A stretch of 64,000 nt of DNA from Eriocheir sinensis (lineage: Eukaryota; Arthropoda; Malacostraca; Decapoda; Varunidae). Shown here piece by piece: positions 23,621-38,935 of this stretch; within the stretch, counting starts at the first letter, position 1; every line of letters begins with the position of its first letter. The DNA lies in the NCBI RefSeq assembly GCF_024679095.1, contig NC_066515.1:26116887-26180886 (forward strand). Reading direction: 5' to 3'. The notes beneath the pieces were generated by a model. It saw only the letters and a list, made by a program, of their open reading frames with translations. It did not search any database and was not told the DNA's origin. The position numbers and the translations under genes were made by a program.

Positions 23621-26185
23621 TAAATTTGGGGGACTTTAATTATAGGAATATAGACTGGGGAAGACCTAGTGGGTGACCTGGAAGCCGAGGACTTTCTTGA
23701 AGTTATACAAGATAATTTCCTTAAGCAGGTAGTTACTGAGCCTACCAAAGGAGATAACATATTAGACTTAGTCCTAACCAATAATGGGAACTTGCTACGT
23801 GAGTTGGAGGTGGGCGGAGAGTTAGGAAATAGTGATCACAGAACGGTTCGTTTTAGCTTAGACTGGGCGGTAACCCGCGAACCAAACCCAGTGTAAGTGC
23901 CAGATTTCAGAAGAGCAAATTACGAGGGGCTTCGAAGACATCTTGAAGGGATAAACTGGGATAATTTAGGGATTCATGAGGGCCAGAACTGCGGATTGGA
24001 GAGACAGGAGAACCAGGTAGAAATGATTGATTGATTGATTGTTTATTGTTGCAGGTAAACAACAAGGGAGAAGGGAGGAACATGCCATCCCTACCCCCAG
24101 GCAGGACAGAGTGAGATTATACAACTATTAATACATGTGTAGGTAGCACCATGAAATTAAAAAGATACAATGGTAGGAAGGAAAGCACCAATAACTTAGT
24201 TAGAGTAATAGTAGAGGGGCAAGGACAGCATATACCACAGCGAACACTTAGAAAAGAAAACAATGATCCTAAGTGGATGACTCGTGGACTAAAACACGAG
24301 ATTGGGTTAAAGAAGGGAATTTATCAGAAAATAAAGAATGGTGAAACACATCTCAGGGGCCGGTACGTCTAACTATCTAGATTAGTTAAGAAAAACACCA
24401 GGATAGCAAAAAGGAACTATGAGATCAAAGTAGCAAATGAGGCGAAAAGTAATCCTAAGGGCTTCTTTCAGAGGTATAGAACAAAAACACGGGAGAAAAT
24501 TGGTCCGCTGAAAACAAACACAGGGGAGCTAGTAGAAAACTACGAAAATATGAGCACATTGTTGAACGACTACTTCGTTTCAGTATTCACACAGGAGGGT
24601 CGAACGACTATACCGGAGAGAGTTCAGGTGTACGAGGGCGGGGATGGCGACAAATTGAGATATATAATCATTACCAGGCAAGTAGTTCAGGATGAGATAG
24701 ATAAGCTTAAGAAGAACAAGTCGCCAGGTCCTGACGGGATATTTCCGAAGCTATCAAAGGAATTAGGAGATGTATTAAGTGACCCACTAACCGACATCTT
24801 TAAGATGTCGGTAAATACTGGGCATGTGCCGAGCCTATGGAAACTAGCTGATGTGACGCCGATTTTTAAAAAGGGGGACAGGTCAGTTGCTTCAAACTAT
24901 CGCCCAATTAGCTTATCGGTTATAGGCAAGATGCTGGAGTCCATAATAATCAGGAACATTCGGGAGGATTTAGAGAAACATAGCTTAATTCAAGACTCCG
25001 CATGGGTTCACAAAAGGTAGGTCATGTGCCTCACCAATCTCTTGTCCTACAGTAAAGTATTTGAGGCAGTTGACAGATGAAAATTGTGATGTAATCTATC
25101 TTTTAGTAAAGCATTTAACCAAGTTCCTCACCAACGACTGTTGCTTAAAATTACAGGCTCACGGAGTAGAGGGTAAAGTTTTGAACTGGGCCAAGGCGTG
25201 TCTTAGCAATAGGAAGCAAAGAGTGCAAATTAATGGTAAAAGATCTGACTGGGGATGTGTTACGGGTGGGGTCCCACAAGGTTCGGTATTAGGTCCACTT
25301 GTTTATTTATATCAATGACTTAGATACAGGAATTAGTAGGTGATTTTAGTAAATTTGCAGATGATACCAAGATCGGTAGACTAATTGAGTCTGATCGGGA
25401 CGCTAGTATTCTCCAGGATGAACTAAACAGATTGTACGACTGGGCGGATAAATGGCAGATGGAGTTCAATGTAGGGAAGTGCAGCATTCTGAGTGTAGGT
25501 AGGAACAACCCCTCACATAACTATTGCTTAAATAACACTCATAAGCAGGTCTTTGTGCGAGAGGGATTTAGGAGTCTTGTGAGCTCTGATCTCCGTCCAA
25601 GGGCACAATGCATTCAAGCTAGAAATCGAGCTAATAGGGTACTGGGATTTATTTAAAGGAGCGTAAGCAAAAGAAGCCCCGAAGTCTTCTTCAAACTACA
25701 TTTAGCATTAGTTAGACCTCATCTTGACTATGCGGTTCAGTTCTGGTCACCTTACTATAGAATGGATATCAAAATGTTAGAATCGGTGCAGAGGAGGATG
25801 ACTTAAGATAATTCAGGGGTTGAGAAACTTGCCATACGAGGAAAGACTCAGTTAAACTTTCATTCTCTAGAAAGGCGAAGGGTGCGTGGAGGCATGATCG
25901 AGGTTTATAAATGGATGAAGGGCTTTAATAAGAGACATTCATAAAGTTTTGTTGGTAACAGAACCGGGTAGGACACGAAGTAATGTGTTTAAACTGGATA
26001 AATTCAGATTCAACAGGGACACAAGCAAAAATTGGTTTACAAACAGGGTGGTGGATGAGTGGAATAGGCTTAGCAGTCACGTGGTGAGTGCTAATACAAA
26101 TGTCACATTCAAAAATAGACGAGATAAGCCCTACCGACCTCGTGTAGACTCCGCGTCTTATGTTCTTAACTAGCTACCGGCACAA
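23620..26185 (+). mobile_element. Decayed CR1-like LINE: endonuclease end and reverse transcriptase, many frame breaks
   Basis: In order along the strand: endonuclease remnants LGDFNYRNIDW, then ILDLVLTNNGNLL and LGNSDHRTVRF (23625-23895); linker LKKNKSPGPDGIFPKLSKE (near 24707); DVTPIFKKGDRSVASNYRPI (near 24850); the VPQGSVLGPL box (near 25270); catalytic FADDTKIG (near 25355); LVRPHLDYAVQFWSPY (near 25710); and the C-terminal FTNRVVDEWNRLSSHVV (near 26037). Frameshifts and stops fall between these blocks, and the palm region around 25030-25130 is damaged (an FNKVPH-like motif read as LTKFLT). It is a dead copy. A different repeat sits inside it at about 24020-24185. It belongs to the same family as the fragment at 45490-46060. 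Confidence 0.88.
24020..24185. mobile_element. Short dispersed repeat inserted in the CR1-like LINE
   Basis: (ATTG)n then TTTATTGTTGCAGGTAAAC and a body with AACAAGGGAGAAGGGAGGAA, CCCCCAGGCAGGACA and AAAAAGATACAATGGTAG. A second copy of the body is at 27625-27745. The insertion interrupts the LINE between its endonuclease and RT parts, so it is younger than the LINE. Confidence 0.7.
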
Positions 26186-26199
26186 GAGAGAATTGGGGA

Positions 26200-26535
26200 A
26201 TACTCATAATGCTTAGGTGGAGGAGGAGAGGCAGGAGCTGGCGTGAGCGTCGGGCTCAGCAGGGAACGTCCACGATGGGAATGGGCGGTCCTGGTGAGGG
26301 ACAGACGGGCGCCGGTTGGAGTGGAGAGGCGGGTGTCGCTTCGTTTGATGTAGGGGGAGAGGGGGGGGGGAGGTTTTTTTGGGGGCCCGACCTCTTCCCG
26401 CTTCTTGTTGGTTTGTGGTGGTTTTCGGGGGGCTGAGTGGAGAGAGGGACATCTCTCTCAACTCCAACTCGCTGCCTTTCTTGCTTCCTGCTGCTCGTCT
26501 CCTGACTATAAAATCCGAAGATAGTCCTTAACATA
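26200..26535. other. GC-rich stretch, coding status unknown
   Basis: A proline-rich frame of 92 codons (26534-26256, minus) and alternatives in other frames cover this G-tract-rich sequence. A core with TGAGTGGAGAGA...GGACA is shared with 27078-27100, so the two regions look like diverged duplicates. No domain is recognised. Confidence 0.3.
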
Positions 26536-26943
26536 AATTTAATGTATAAGTAAGAAACAACAATATTAACAACACCTGTAGCAAGTGAGAGTAATTACCA
26601 ATATTAACAACACCTGTAGCAAGTGAGTAATTACGTTACTTTCTCTTAAGACCTTATGGTCGTTTAAATCAAGTAAATGGTGTGAAGGTCATTAAGCACA
26701 AAATAGTTCAATACGAGTATGGAAAATAACAAGATAATATACCAAAACGAAGATTAAACCAAAGACAAAATGACACACAGATAACAATGAGAAAAAGAAA
26801 ACACAAGAAACCCACACAATGACAATAATAGATAATAACCACCACCAATGAATAAATGGATGATAATCACTGATGAATGGATGAATGAAAAGATAAGATG
26901 GACACAAATGATGAGATATGAGAAAAATAGTATTGTTCACCTC

Positions 26944-27297
26944 CTATAGTTCACTGGTTACTTTGTAAGTGGTTACTGACTCACTGACTCGGCTGATGAC
27001 GTGAGAGTTGTTGTTGCTGCTAGCCGAACCCTCAGGAGATGAGTACACAGCAGGCCGTGGGTGGTGTGTGGGTCGAGGGCTGAGTGGAGAGATGGACACC
27101 TCTTTGACATGCCCGCTTCTCTGTGGTTTCTCGCTGCCACTCCTTGCTGTAGCGGTGTTCGTCTCTTCACGTCTACCAAGCTTGCGGTGCTCTTCCTCAC
27201 TGGCCCGTGGGGTCTCCTTGCCCTCGCCTTCTCGCCTCTGCTCCTCGCTAAGCTCCTCCCCCTTCTTCACGTGACTCCCTCTCGGCATGACAATCAA
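26944..27297 (-). CDS. Possible coding exon of unknown protein (117 codons)
   Basis: The frame reads from ATG at 27297 to a stop at 26944. It is charged in its first half (a KKGEELSEEQRREGEGKE-type stretch) and Ser/Pro/Thr-rich in its second (VSISPLSPRPTHH, SSPEGSASSNNNSH). It is more GC-rich than its surroundings and free of simple repeats, which is why I list it. I recognise no domain, and no partner exon is visible on the minus strand nearby. It could be the C-terminal exon of a gene extending to the right, or chance. Confidence 0.25.
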   Translation of the reverse strand: MIVMPRGSHVKKGEELSEEQRREGEGKETPRASEEEHRKLGRREETNTATARSGSEKPQRSGHVKEVSISPLSPRPTHHPRPAVYSSPEGSASSNNNSHVISRVSESVTTYKVTSEL

Positions 27298-27299
27298 AC

Positions 27300-27830
27300 C
27301 CTACCTACCTAACTAGTTATTGGTTTCTTGGGGAGGTTCGAGGCTATGAGATGAGGGATTTCAGTAACTCTCGTTCATATATTCGCTCATTCGCTCGCCG
27401 AGTTATCTTCTCATAACCTTTTACGCACTTACATTCCTTAGCCACCTATTCACTCCCTCACTCATTCACTCTTTCACTCATTCACGCTCCCACTCGCTCA
27501 CACTTACTCACTCTGTCACTCACTGACTTACTCACATTCTCTCGTTCATTCACGCACTTGCTTACACTTTGTTACTCACTGACTTGCATACCCTCTCGCT
27601 CACTCACATTCGGACCGTTACAATAACAAGGGAGAAGGGAGGAACATGCCGTCTCAACCCCCAGGCAGGACATTATACAACTATTAGTACATGTGTACGT
27701 GGCACCATGAAACTAAAAAGATACAATGGTAGAAAGGAATGCACAACAAGGGAGGGGGGCGGCCTCAAGGGCACGGACGGCAGTCGGGCACTTAGCCACA
27801 AGATCACAGTCGGTAGGGGAGGAGGACACA
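27300..27830. other. No gene seen; short-unit repeats and a dispersed repeat copy
   Basis: 27380-27600 is a loose CACTCACTCATTCACTC-type array. 27625-27745 is a second copy of the short repeat that interrupts the LINE at 24020-24185. Confidence 0.6.
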
Positions 27831-27833
27831 AGT

Positions 27834-28088
27834 TCATGTAATGCAGCCTAGCTGGCTGTCGACAAACAAGTAAACATTTTCGTGCAAAGCTGCTCCAGTG
27901 TGGAGAGCCTCAAGGATGGCATACAGCTCAGCCCGGGTCGAGGACAGGTACCCCGGCAGCCGCCTAGTAACCACAATGTCAGTGTACTGGGTGAGGGAAG
28001 CGTGATCCCGGATAAACACGCCACAGCCCGACCTGCTGCCGTCAACAGAGCCATCACAGTACACATGGACAGCCCGAACACAGGGTTA
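27834..28088 (-). pseudogene. RNase H domain fragment of a LINE-type retrotransposon
   Basis: Minus-strand frame with VYCDGSVDGSRSGCGVFIR, STRAELYAILEALH and VYLFVDSQ. These are the first three catalytic positions (Asp, Glu, Asp) of retroelement RNase H. The fragment ends right after DSQ, so the last helix and fourth acidic residue are missing. LINEs of the I and some Jockey-like groups carry such a domain after RT. No RT for this element lies next to it. Confidence 0.8.
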
Positions 28089-28096
28089 CTTGGACA

Positions 28097-28480
<384 letters not shown>

Positions 28481-28483
28481 ATT

Positions 28484-29985
<1,502 letters not shown>

Positions 29986-29989
29986 AGAT

Positions 29990-32070
<2,081 letters not shown>

Positions 32071-32084
32071 TTAAGAGTTAGTCT

Positions 32085-32530
32085 TTGTACATCAATAACG
32101 ACCAGCCGCAGCTCTCTGAGCCTCTCTCCCTCTTGTCCAGTACCCGACCGATACGCGTACTAGACAATTAAGTCAGCGAGGCGAAACTCGCAGAGCGTGA
32201 ATAAACTGTGGTGTAAATACTTGTTCTGGGGGGAGTATTTCACGTTTTTTTCTTTTTACCTTTAAAACATATGTTAACGTGAACTAGTAGATAAACATTC
32301 ATTTATGCATTTTAATAATAATAATGATAATAATAATAATAATAATGATAATAAAATGACTTAATTATTCGTTTGGTTACAGACTTTACTACTACTACGT
32401 ACTACGTACTACTACTACTACTACTACTACAGGTACTCCCAGAAGGTCGCCCAGTACAGCAGGTTAAGCAGGACAAAGGAGGTTGGGAATATGTATCTTG
32501 CAAGCTTGTCTACTTTGATGGCCTGAGCTC
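32085..32530. other. Unique DNA with short (AAT)n and (CTA)n arrays, no gene seen
   Basis: The segment 32100-32260 is GC-balanced (CCGACCGATACGCGTACTAG). (AAT)n-type sequence lies at 32310-32355 and (CTA)n at 32387-32430. Nothing recognisable. Confidence 0.4.
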
Positions 32531-32540
32531 GTCTTTGCTG

Positions 32541-32571
<31 letters not shown>

Positions 32572-32645
32572 TGCAATATGTAAGGTAAAAATAAAGAGAG
32601 AGAGAGAGAGAGAGAGATTTAATTACAATACGTAAGGTGTAAAAT

Positions 32646-32712
<67 letters not shown>

Positions 32713-32745
32713 TTAATTGCAATATGTAAGATGCAAAATAAAGAA

Positions 32746-32814
<69 letters not shown>

Positions 32815-32848
32815 TTAATTGCAATATGTAAGGTGTAAAAATAAAGAA

Positions 32849-32922
<74 letters not shown>

Positions 32923-32925
32923 GCT
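32530..32925. repeat. (GA)n superarray with recurrent 32-40 bp spacers
   Basis: Five (GA)n blocks are separated by a recurrent spacer that contains ATTGCAATATGTAAGGTGTA and ends AAATAAAG. The same spacer, reversed, interrupts the (CT)n array at 28098-28480. Confidence 0.92.
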
Positions 32926-33039
32926 GTTAGTTATCTAAATGTTAAGACTATCAGAGTACTTGTTATATATAGTTTTAAAATCAAACATAGATATAACATA
33001 ACCACTACAGGGAGCCGAACCCAGGTGCATCTACAAGGA

Positions 33040-33575
33040 TCAGCTGAGAAGAATGAGGATGATAAATTTGTACGCCGCATCTAAAGCAGATTCACGAGAC
33101 GCTATTGTCAACCAATCCAGCGTAAGTCGGCGTGAAAGACCCGATTCAGCTGACGTGGTACCAGCCAGCATGCTCGGATCTATCACGACACGAATCACAC
33201 TGGATGGCTCGGATCTATCACGACCTGAATCACACTGGATGGTCCTATGCCGCCACCTCACCGCCTTGCTACAAAGTTGGCAAGGATACTTAAGGCAATA
33301 AGGGTCAGGGTTGACCATAGCGCCCGTGTCTCCACATAGAAGCAGTAAGAGAAGGCTGGTGTGTCGTCTGTGTGTTTTTGTATCGTTGTTTGTGTGCCGT
33401 TCGAAATACTGAACCATGCGAGGGAAAACGACTGTTGTGAGTGAGTGCTTGTTTGTGGTTGTCGTGGGTGTGATGTTTGTGTCCTCGAATGTGTTAATGC
33501 ATGTAGTATAAGTGCTATGAATGTAACTGTGGTGATAAGGAAGGCACTGTGTATGCTAGTATTACGATTTATCAT
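33040..33575 (-). mobile_element. 5' portion of a CR1-like LINE: PHD-type zinc finger start and degenerate 2A-like motif
   Basis: The minus frame reads LLLLLLCGDTGAMVNPDP followed by YPCQLCSKAVRWRHRTIQCDS. In intact LINEs this position is a hydrophobic run, then D-x-E-x-NPGP (2A-like), then a PHD finger beginning YPCxxCxKxV. The NPGP core is changed to NPDP and the finger is broken after CDS by a tandem duplication of about 37 bp (CAGTGTGATTC...GATCCGAG). It is a dead fragment, possibly of the same family as the interrupted LINE at 35.6-40.3 kb. Confidence 0.7.
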
Positions 33576-33850
33576 GTCCTGATCACGATTCCGATCCGAA
33601 CAAGCTCATTACAATTTTAAATGTGTGTGTGTGTGTGTGTGTGTGTGTTGACGGCCAGTATGTGGGCGGCGAGGATCTCCAACCATTGTACGAGCTAGTT
33701 AAGGTGTGTGTGTGTGTGTGTACCTGCCTGTAACCCCTTGGACGGTTTTGTGTTAAAAGTCGTTGGCTGAGGGTCGTCATGTGATATGTAATGACGTCTG
33801 TTCCATTAATATTATCTGATAACCATAAATTGAATAGGATTTTGTAGTAA
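33558..33850 (-). repeat. Duplicated block, inverted partial copy 3
   Basis: Reverse complement of the start of the 28484 and 30911 blocks: ATGATAAATCG...CGATCCGAACAAGCTCATTA, (GT)n, GACGGCCAGTATGTGGGCGG, (GT)n, CCCCTTGGACGG and the ATTGAATAGGATTTTGTAG end. It lacks the LINE and hAT parts. Confidence 0.88.
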
Positions 33851-34780
33851 GAGCCGGTATGATTCGGACACTTTTTAGAAAAATATTTTTAGAAAAAGAA
33901 GTTTAAGAAGTAGTGTAATTTTGTTGATCTCAAAATGTTCCTCCATCATTTGGCTCTTTAGGCTGCTAATATGACACTCGTAGCTATTTCCAGTTTTCAG
34001 ATGTAGGTGATGAAAGACAAGTTTCTAAATCGTCCGAACCATCCCCGCCCGTGGTGATGGTTCGGCCGGGGAGGTGGGATGGTACGGACACTCATAATAC
34101 TCGCCATAACATTAATGTAACTTAAGTTTGATTGGCTAATAAACAAGATCATATCTACTACAAAACATTTGTATAAGGACAAAAGTATCCTCTCAATATT
34201 TAGAGGGGAAAAAAATAAAAGGAGAACTACAAGAAATATCTCAAAAATTTTGGTAATATGGCTTCCTTCTCTTCTAACAAGCATAATATCTGAGTATAAA
34301 TCAACCAAATTAACCTTGTTATAACCGTTGCAACACCTATAGTGTTTAAATTCATATAAATTTAATAAAAATCATGAAAAAATCAACCGTCCGAATCATC
34401 ACGACTCTATAAAAAGCAAATGTGTGGTCACACTCCTTTTCCAGCACGAGGCTTCACGGGTGATCGTGTTATACGGCAACACCTTCGCCGGGCATCGCTG
34501 CGTCACCGAAATAATTTACATCTCGCTAATTGGCACGTTTTTTATGTGAGAGCTTACGATACACCCTGAAAATATTACATACGAGATGGAAAAAAACATA
34601 AAATAGGACTTGCATCGAAAATAACATCTCTGAGGGCTTGGTTGTCCCTTTGTGGGCCAAGGCAACAAAGTTTTGCACATTCACACAAAATCTCGCGGCA
34701 CTCACTCCCATACACTTTACAATAAGTGCTATGGCCGGACCATCCCACTGTCCGAATCATCACCGCTCTCCCCTACTACT
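33850..34780. mobile_element. Candidate non-autonomous DNA transposon, about 0.93 kb
   Basis: The left end AGAGCCGGTATGATTCGGAC and the right end (complement AGAGCGGTGATGATTCGGAC at about 34751-34770) form terminal inverted repeats. Two internal sites (near 34026 and 34390) repeat the GTCCGAATCATCACG-type core. The outer AGTAGGGGAGAGCGG of the right end resembles pogo/Tigger-type termini. No transposase is readable. Confidence 0.55.
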
Positions 34781-34794
34781 TTAATGTAATCAGT

Positions 34795-34990
34795 ATTTCA
34801 CCTTTGTGTATATATAACCATAGTTAGGCACTATTTTTATTGTCTAGTTCCACGTCTCATCCATAATTAATCAATGTCCGTCAGGGAGCTTCGCCTCGGA
34901 CGGGCCGTGGCTAATGTCAACATGAATTTGTGTATATGTATATCATGTAATATGTTTGATTAGCAATAAACGTTAACTTACTTACTTAAC
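34795..34990 (+). mobile_element. Probable LINE 3' end with (ACTT)n tail
   Basis: AGCAATAAACGTTAACTTACTTACTTA ends a unique segment that contains GGAGCTTCGCCTCGGACGGG. Near-terminal AATAAA plus a short tandem tail is typical of LINE 3' ends. No coding part is attached. Segment shown in parts: AGCAATAAACG at 34961-34971, then the tail. Confidence 0.5.
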
Positions 34991-35009
34991 ACACACACAC
35001 ACACACACA

Positions 35010-35585
35010 CACACGACCCTTAACTATAGCACTGCTCCGCCCCCACCAACAGGCCAACAACCCAACTACACGGAACAACTATCACTCACACACAAAGTTC
35101 CCGGGACAACCGCGCCCTGCCTTCAACCTGCACCTCGCCCCCGGTCTTCAGTTTGACGCGACCCTTCGCTTGGCCAACACCTTTCCCTGTCCACTCTCTG
35201 TGTGTTGGTAGCGGGAGCCCTTCGCCAGAACCCACAGTCCCCGTATCTGCTGGGTTGGGTTCGATTCCCATGCACCCTCGGCCAAGTGTTGTGTTACGGC
35301 CCCGACTATATATCTCCCGGATCTCGGTTGGATACCCGCCCTCTGCTGCAAGTTACAAAGTGTGTTATACCGGGGTGGAGTCTTCAACAACCCCCGTACC
35401 CGCCCAAGTAAATGCTGGACCCGGCTCGAATCCCGCCCTCACCTACAAGCCCAGTCCTTAACAAGCCCCGTTAAAGCCCACGTAACTGCTGGATCCGGTT
35501 CGATACCCGCCCTCTGCTGCATGTTACAAGTGCCCTCGCCTCCACCCCAACGTAACCAGCGTGTCACATATCAAAGGAAGGGGCC
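35010..35585 (+). repeat. Tandem array of degenerate tRNA-like box B segments
   Basis: Three units carry a box B-like motif: GGGTTCGATTCCC (near 35256), CGGCTCGAATCCC (near 35421) and CGGTTCGATACCC (near 35496), each near a CTGCTGGxxxxG stretch. CGCCCTCTGCTGCAAGTTAC and close variants recur. No cloverleaf is intact, so I read it as decayed tRNA-derived repeat. Confidence 0.5.
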
Positions 35586-35589
35586 TGTG

Positions 35590-36575
35590 AGACTTCATTG
35601 ACCTCCGGCAGCACTTCGAGGTCAACACCACCACCTCTGAGTCCTTAAGTATTTTAAAACATTCGATCAGTTTTCCTCGGAGGCGACGTTTTTCAAGAGA
35701 ACATGTTAAGGGTGGAAAGCCTTTCTTCGTAGGATTTGTTGAGCAAGGAAGGGATCATTTTTGTTGCCCGACGCTGAACACCTAGTTTAGCAATGTCCTT
35801 TGCATCTTGAATAAATAGTTTATTTTAATGAAGCCCAACATTCTGTTCGCTTTATTTGCTGCATCGATGCATTGCTGTGAGAATTTGAGGTTTGACGCGA
35901 TTTTGACCCCCAGGTCCTTAACGCATTGAACGCTTTTGAGTTTAACGCCGCACATTTCGTAATCGAACTTCTTATTTCTTGTTCCAACTTGAAGGACCTG
36001 GCACTTGTCTACGTTAAAGGGCATCTCCCATATATCCGACCAAGCTGAAATTTTGTGCAAATCCTCTTGGAGGCTTTGCCTGTCTTCGTCAGTGAGAACC
36101 GAGTTACCAATCATTGCGTCGTCTGCAAATTTACTAATGCGATTATTGAATCCAACATCCACATCGTTGATGTAAATAATGAGCATTGAACCGAGCCCAG
36201 AGGGACGCCACTGGTGACAGTTAAATCCGTCAATCACCACTCATTGGTGTCTGTTGCTCAACCAATTTGCGATCCATTGGTTTACTTGACCGTCAATACC
36301 TATTTGCTCTAATTTATAAATAATTTATGATGTGGGACTTTATGAAACGCTTTCTGTAAATCAAGATAGCCTACGTCCAATGATTTGGTTACGTCATAAA
36401 CTGAGAAGAGGTCGTTATAAAAGGTCAATAGGTTTGAGAGTATTTCGCTCTTTGTTTCTTTAAGCAGTATAGGATATACTTTGTCGGGTCCGGGACTTTT
36501 ATTTGTTTTAAGTGAATGGAGAGCTTTAAGGACTGCATCGGTTGTTATTTCAAAATTAGGCAATGCATGCTCGAG
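35590..36575 (-). mobile_element. CR1-like LINE A, downstream part: reverse transcriptase with internal deletion
   Basis: Minus strand: LKALHSLKTNKSPGPDKVYP (36530-36470), then an abrupt jump from the pre-palm region to LDVGYLDLQKAFHKVPHHKL (palm motif), GIDGQVNQWIANWLSNR, catalytic KFADDAMIG (near 36130) and a thumb ending LGFIKINYLFKMQ. The part between the two palm motifs, including the FKKG and NYRP motifs, is deleted. Decay continues to about 35590. It continues element A from 38935-40345 across the inserted element B. Confidence 0.82.
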
Positions 36576-38935
36576 ATTTACTCACAGATGACTTCTGGAA
36601 GAGGCCCCTTCAGGCCTGTGACTCCAGTTCCAAACTTACTATATCCTGGTCTGGGTGCCGGACGCGCTGGCCAGCTTCAATACTTGCTCTGTAATCGTAT
36701 TTTATACTTTGTCCTTTCCATATTTTATCCAGTTTCTTTTCAAAACTTATAACAGACTCTGCATTCACCACTTCTTCCGGCAGACTATTCCAAGTATTTA
36801 CCACTCTGTTACAGAAAGCATATTTCCTCTTGTCCAACCTTGACCTGCTCTTGTACAACTTTTTACTGTGTCCTCTTGTTCCTGCATCTACACTCATGGT
36901 AAATAAGTCCCCACATACTTCTCCATCATATATTCTGCTTAATATTTTGTAAGTTTCAATCATATCTCCTCGTACTCTTCTATATGCCAGTGTTGGTAAA
37001 TCAAGTTTAATCAGTCTTTCCTCATATGTCATGTTCTTAAGTGTTGGGATTTGTTTGGTGGCTCTTTTCTGGACATTTTCAATAGTTTCGATGTCTTTCT
37101 TTTTAAAAGGGCACCATACTTGATTTGCGTATTCAAGGTGAGGGCGTACCATTGCAGTAAACAAGGCCTTGAACTTTGACTCATCCAAAGTTATAAATGT
37201 TCTCCTAATAATTCCCACAATCTTGTTTGCCTTGTTTACTTTTTCAGCCAGGTGTTCATCAAAACTCAAATTATTGTCAATTATTACTCCTAAATCCTTT
37301 TCATGTTTAACCTCCCGTAATTCTTCTTCCATTTTGTATATAAAACTCTCTTCCTGAGCACTTCCGATTCTCATGACACAACACTTTTGGGGGTGAAACC
37401 TTAACAACCATTTCTTAGACCAACTTTCCATTCTCAGTAAGTCTTCTTGCAATGCCTCAGTCTTCCTTATTCTTAATTTCCTTAAACAATTTGGTGTCAT
37501 CTGCGTACAAAAATACACTGCTGTTATGGATTTCTTCTACCAGGTCATTCACATATATCACGAACAAGAGTGGACCCAAAACTGATCCCTGAGGCACGCC
37601 ACTTATAACTTCTTTCATTTCTGACCTCTCCCCATTCACAATGACCCGTTGTTTCCTACCACACAAAAATGATTTCATCCAGTCAAGTAGTTCTCCAGTA
37701 ATATTATAACTCCTGAGTTTTTCAAGCAACCGTCTATGGGGGACTGTATCGAAGGCTTTCCTTAAATCACAATAAGCCACATCCACTGCACATCCTTTAT
37801 CAACAGACTCGGTCCACATATCCAACACTTGAATCAGCTGTAGTACGGTAGACCTCCCTGGTAAGAAGCCATACTGTCTTTTGCTAAATAATTTATTACT
37901 CTCCATGTGTTTCATAATGTTTTCCCTCACGATGGTTTCCATAACCTTACTTAATACACTAGTAAGACTCACAGGTCTGTAATTGCTTGGATCACTCTTA
38001 TCCCCTTTCTTAAATATTGCTGTAATATTAGCAGTTTTCCACTCCCAGGGAACTTGACGCATTTTCATGGAATTTGTGAAGATAATCCATAATGGTTCCA
38101 CAAGCACGTCAGCAACCTCCAATATAACCCTAGGGTGTAGTCCATCTGGTCCGGGGGATTTATTTCTCTTTAACTTTTTCAATGTTTTTAGTACATCATT
38201 CCTTGATATCTCCATAGTTGACATCTCCATAGTTGACAACTGTGGGGTTTGTCTCACTTCCAATTCTGGCACTGCTCCTGGTGGTTCAATTGTAAATACT
38301 GATGAAAAAAATTCTCCCAACTCATCGGCTTTCTCCTTGTCACTTTGTCTTTTTATTTTGGTCACCTCCCTTATATAATTCTGTAATCCCAGATACTGTC
38401 TTTGTCTTGGAGTTAACATACTTCCAGAAAATTTTTGGATTGTGTTTTAAATTTTGTGCTATTGTTTGTTCCTTCAATTTAACTCCTTTCCTTGTTTCTT
38501 TCCTAACCTGATTATTTAAATGTCTGTACTCACTTAAAACTCTCTGATATTCCTCATTTCCACTGTTATTTCTTTCTAACAATTTCTTCAATCTTTCCCA
38601 TAGCCTTTGCTTTTTCTTAATCTTCGCCCTAAGTTTTCTGTTCATGGGTAAATCACTGTTTACGTTTTTCCTTGTTTCCCTTTCTTTAAACACTCTGCAT
38701 GGTATGCATTCTCTGATAACTTCTTGCATTTTAGTTGTAAATCTATTCCACATGTCATCTATACTTCCAGTATTCAAGTATACTTTCCAGTCTATACTTA
38801 GCTTCTCCTTCATTCTTAAGTAATTTCCCCTTTCATATAAGTACACATTCTTCTTTGTCTTCCTTATCTGTGGTTCTATATCACAATGAAAAATTATACT
38901 ACTATGGTCACTTTTGCCGAATGGTGTTGGTGGTA
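36575..38935 (-). mobile_element. CR1-like LINE B inserted in LINE A, 5'-truncated, near-complete reverse transcriptase
   Basis: Reads leftward from an endonuclease end (FGKSDHSSIIF at about 38910-38880), through a linker (38846-38340), then in one frame 38419-37457: NKSPGPDGLHPRV, FKKGDKSDPSNYRPVSLTSV, AYCDLRKAFDTVPHRRL, GVPQGSVLGPLLFVIYVND and catalytic FLYADDTKLF. A single frame slip near 37460-37518 moves to 37518-36610, which holds the thumb and C-terminus (KDLGVIIDNNLSF, ATKQIPTLKNMTYEERL, FCNRVVNTWNSLPEEVV). With so few breaks it is the youngest LINE in the window. Confidence 0.88.

Noticed and set aside
32100..32260. Possible LTR of an LTR retrotransposon
   Set aside because: Composition and AATAAA-like end are suggestive, but there is no second copy, primer-binding site or polypurine tract in the window.
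36610..38846. Host gene with reverse-transcriptase domain
   Set aside because: Domain order, 5' truncation and frame slips match a CR1-like LINE, not a telomerase or domesticated RT.
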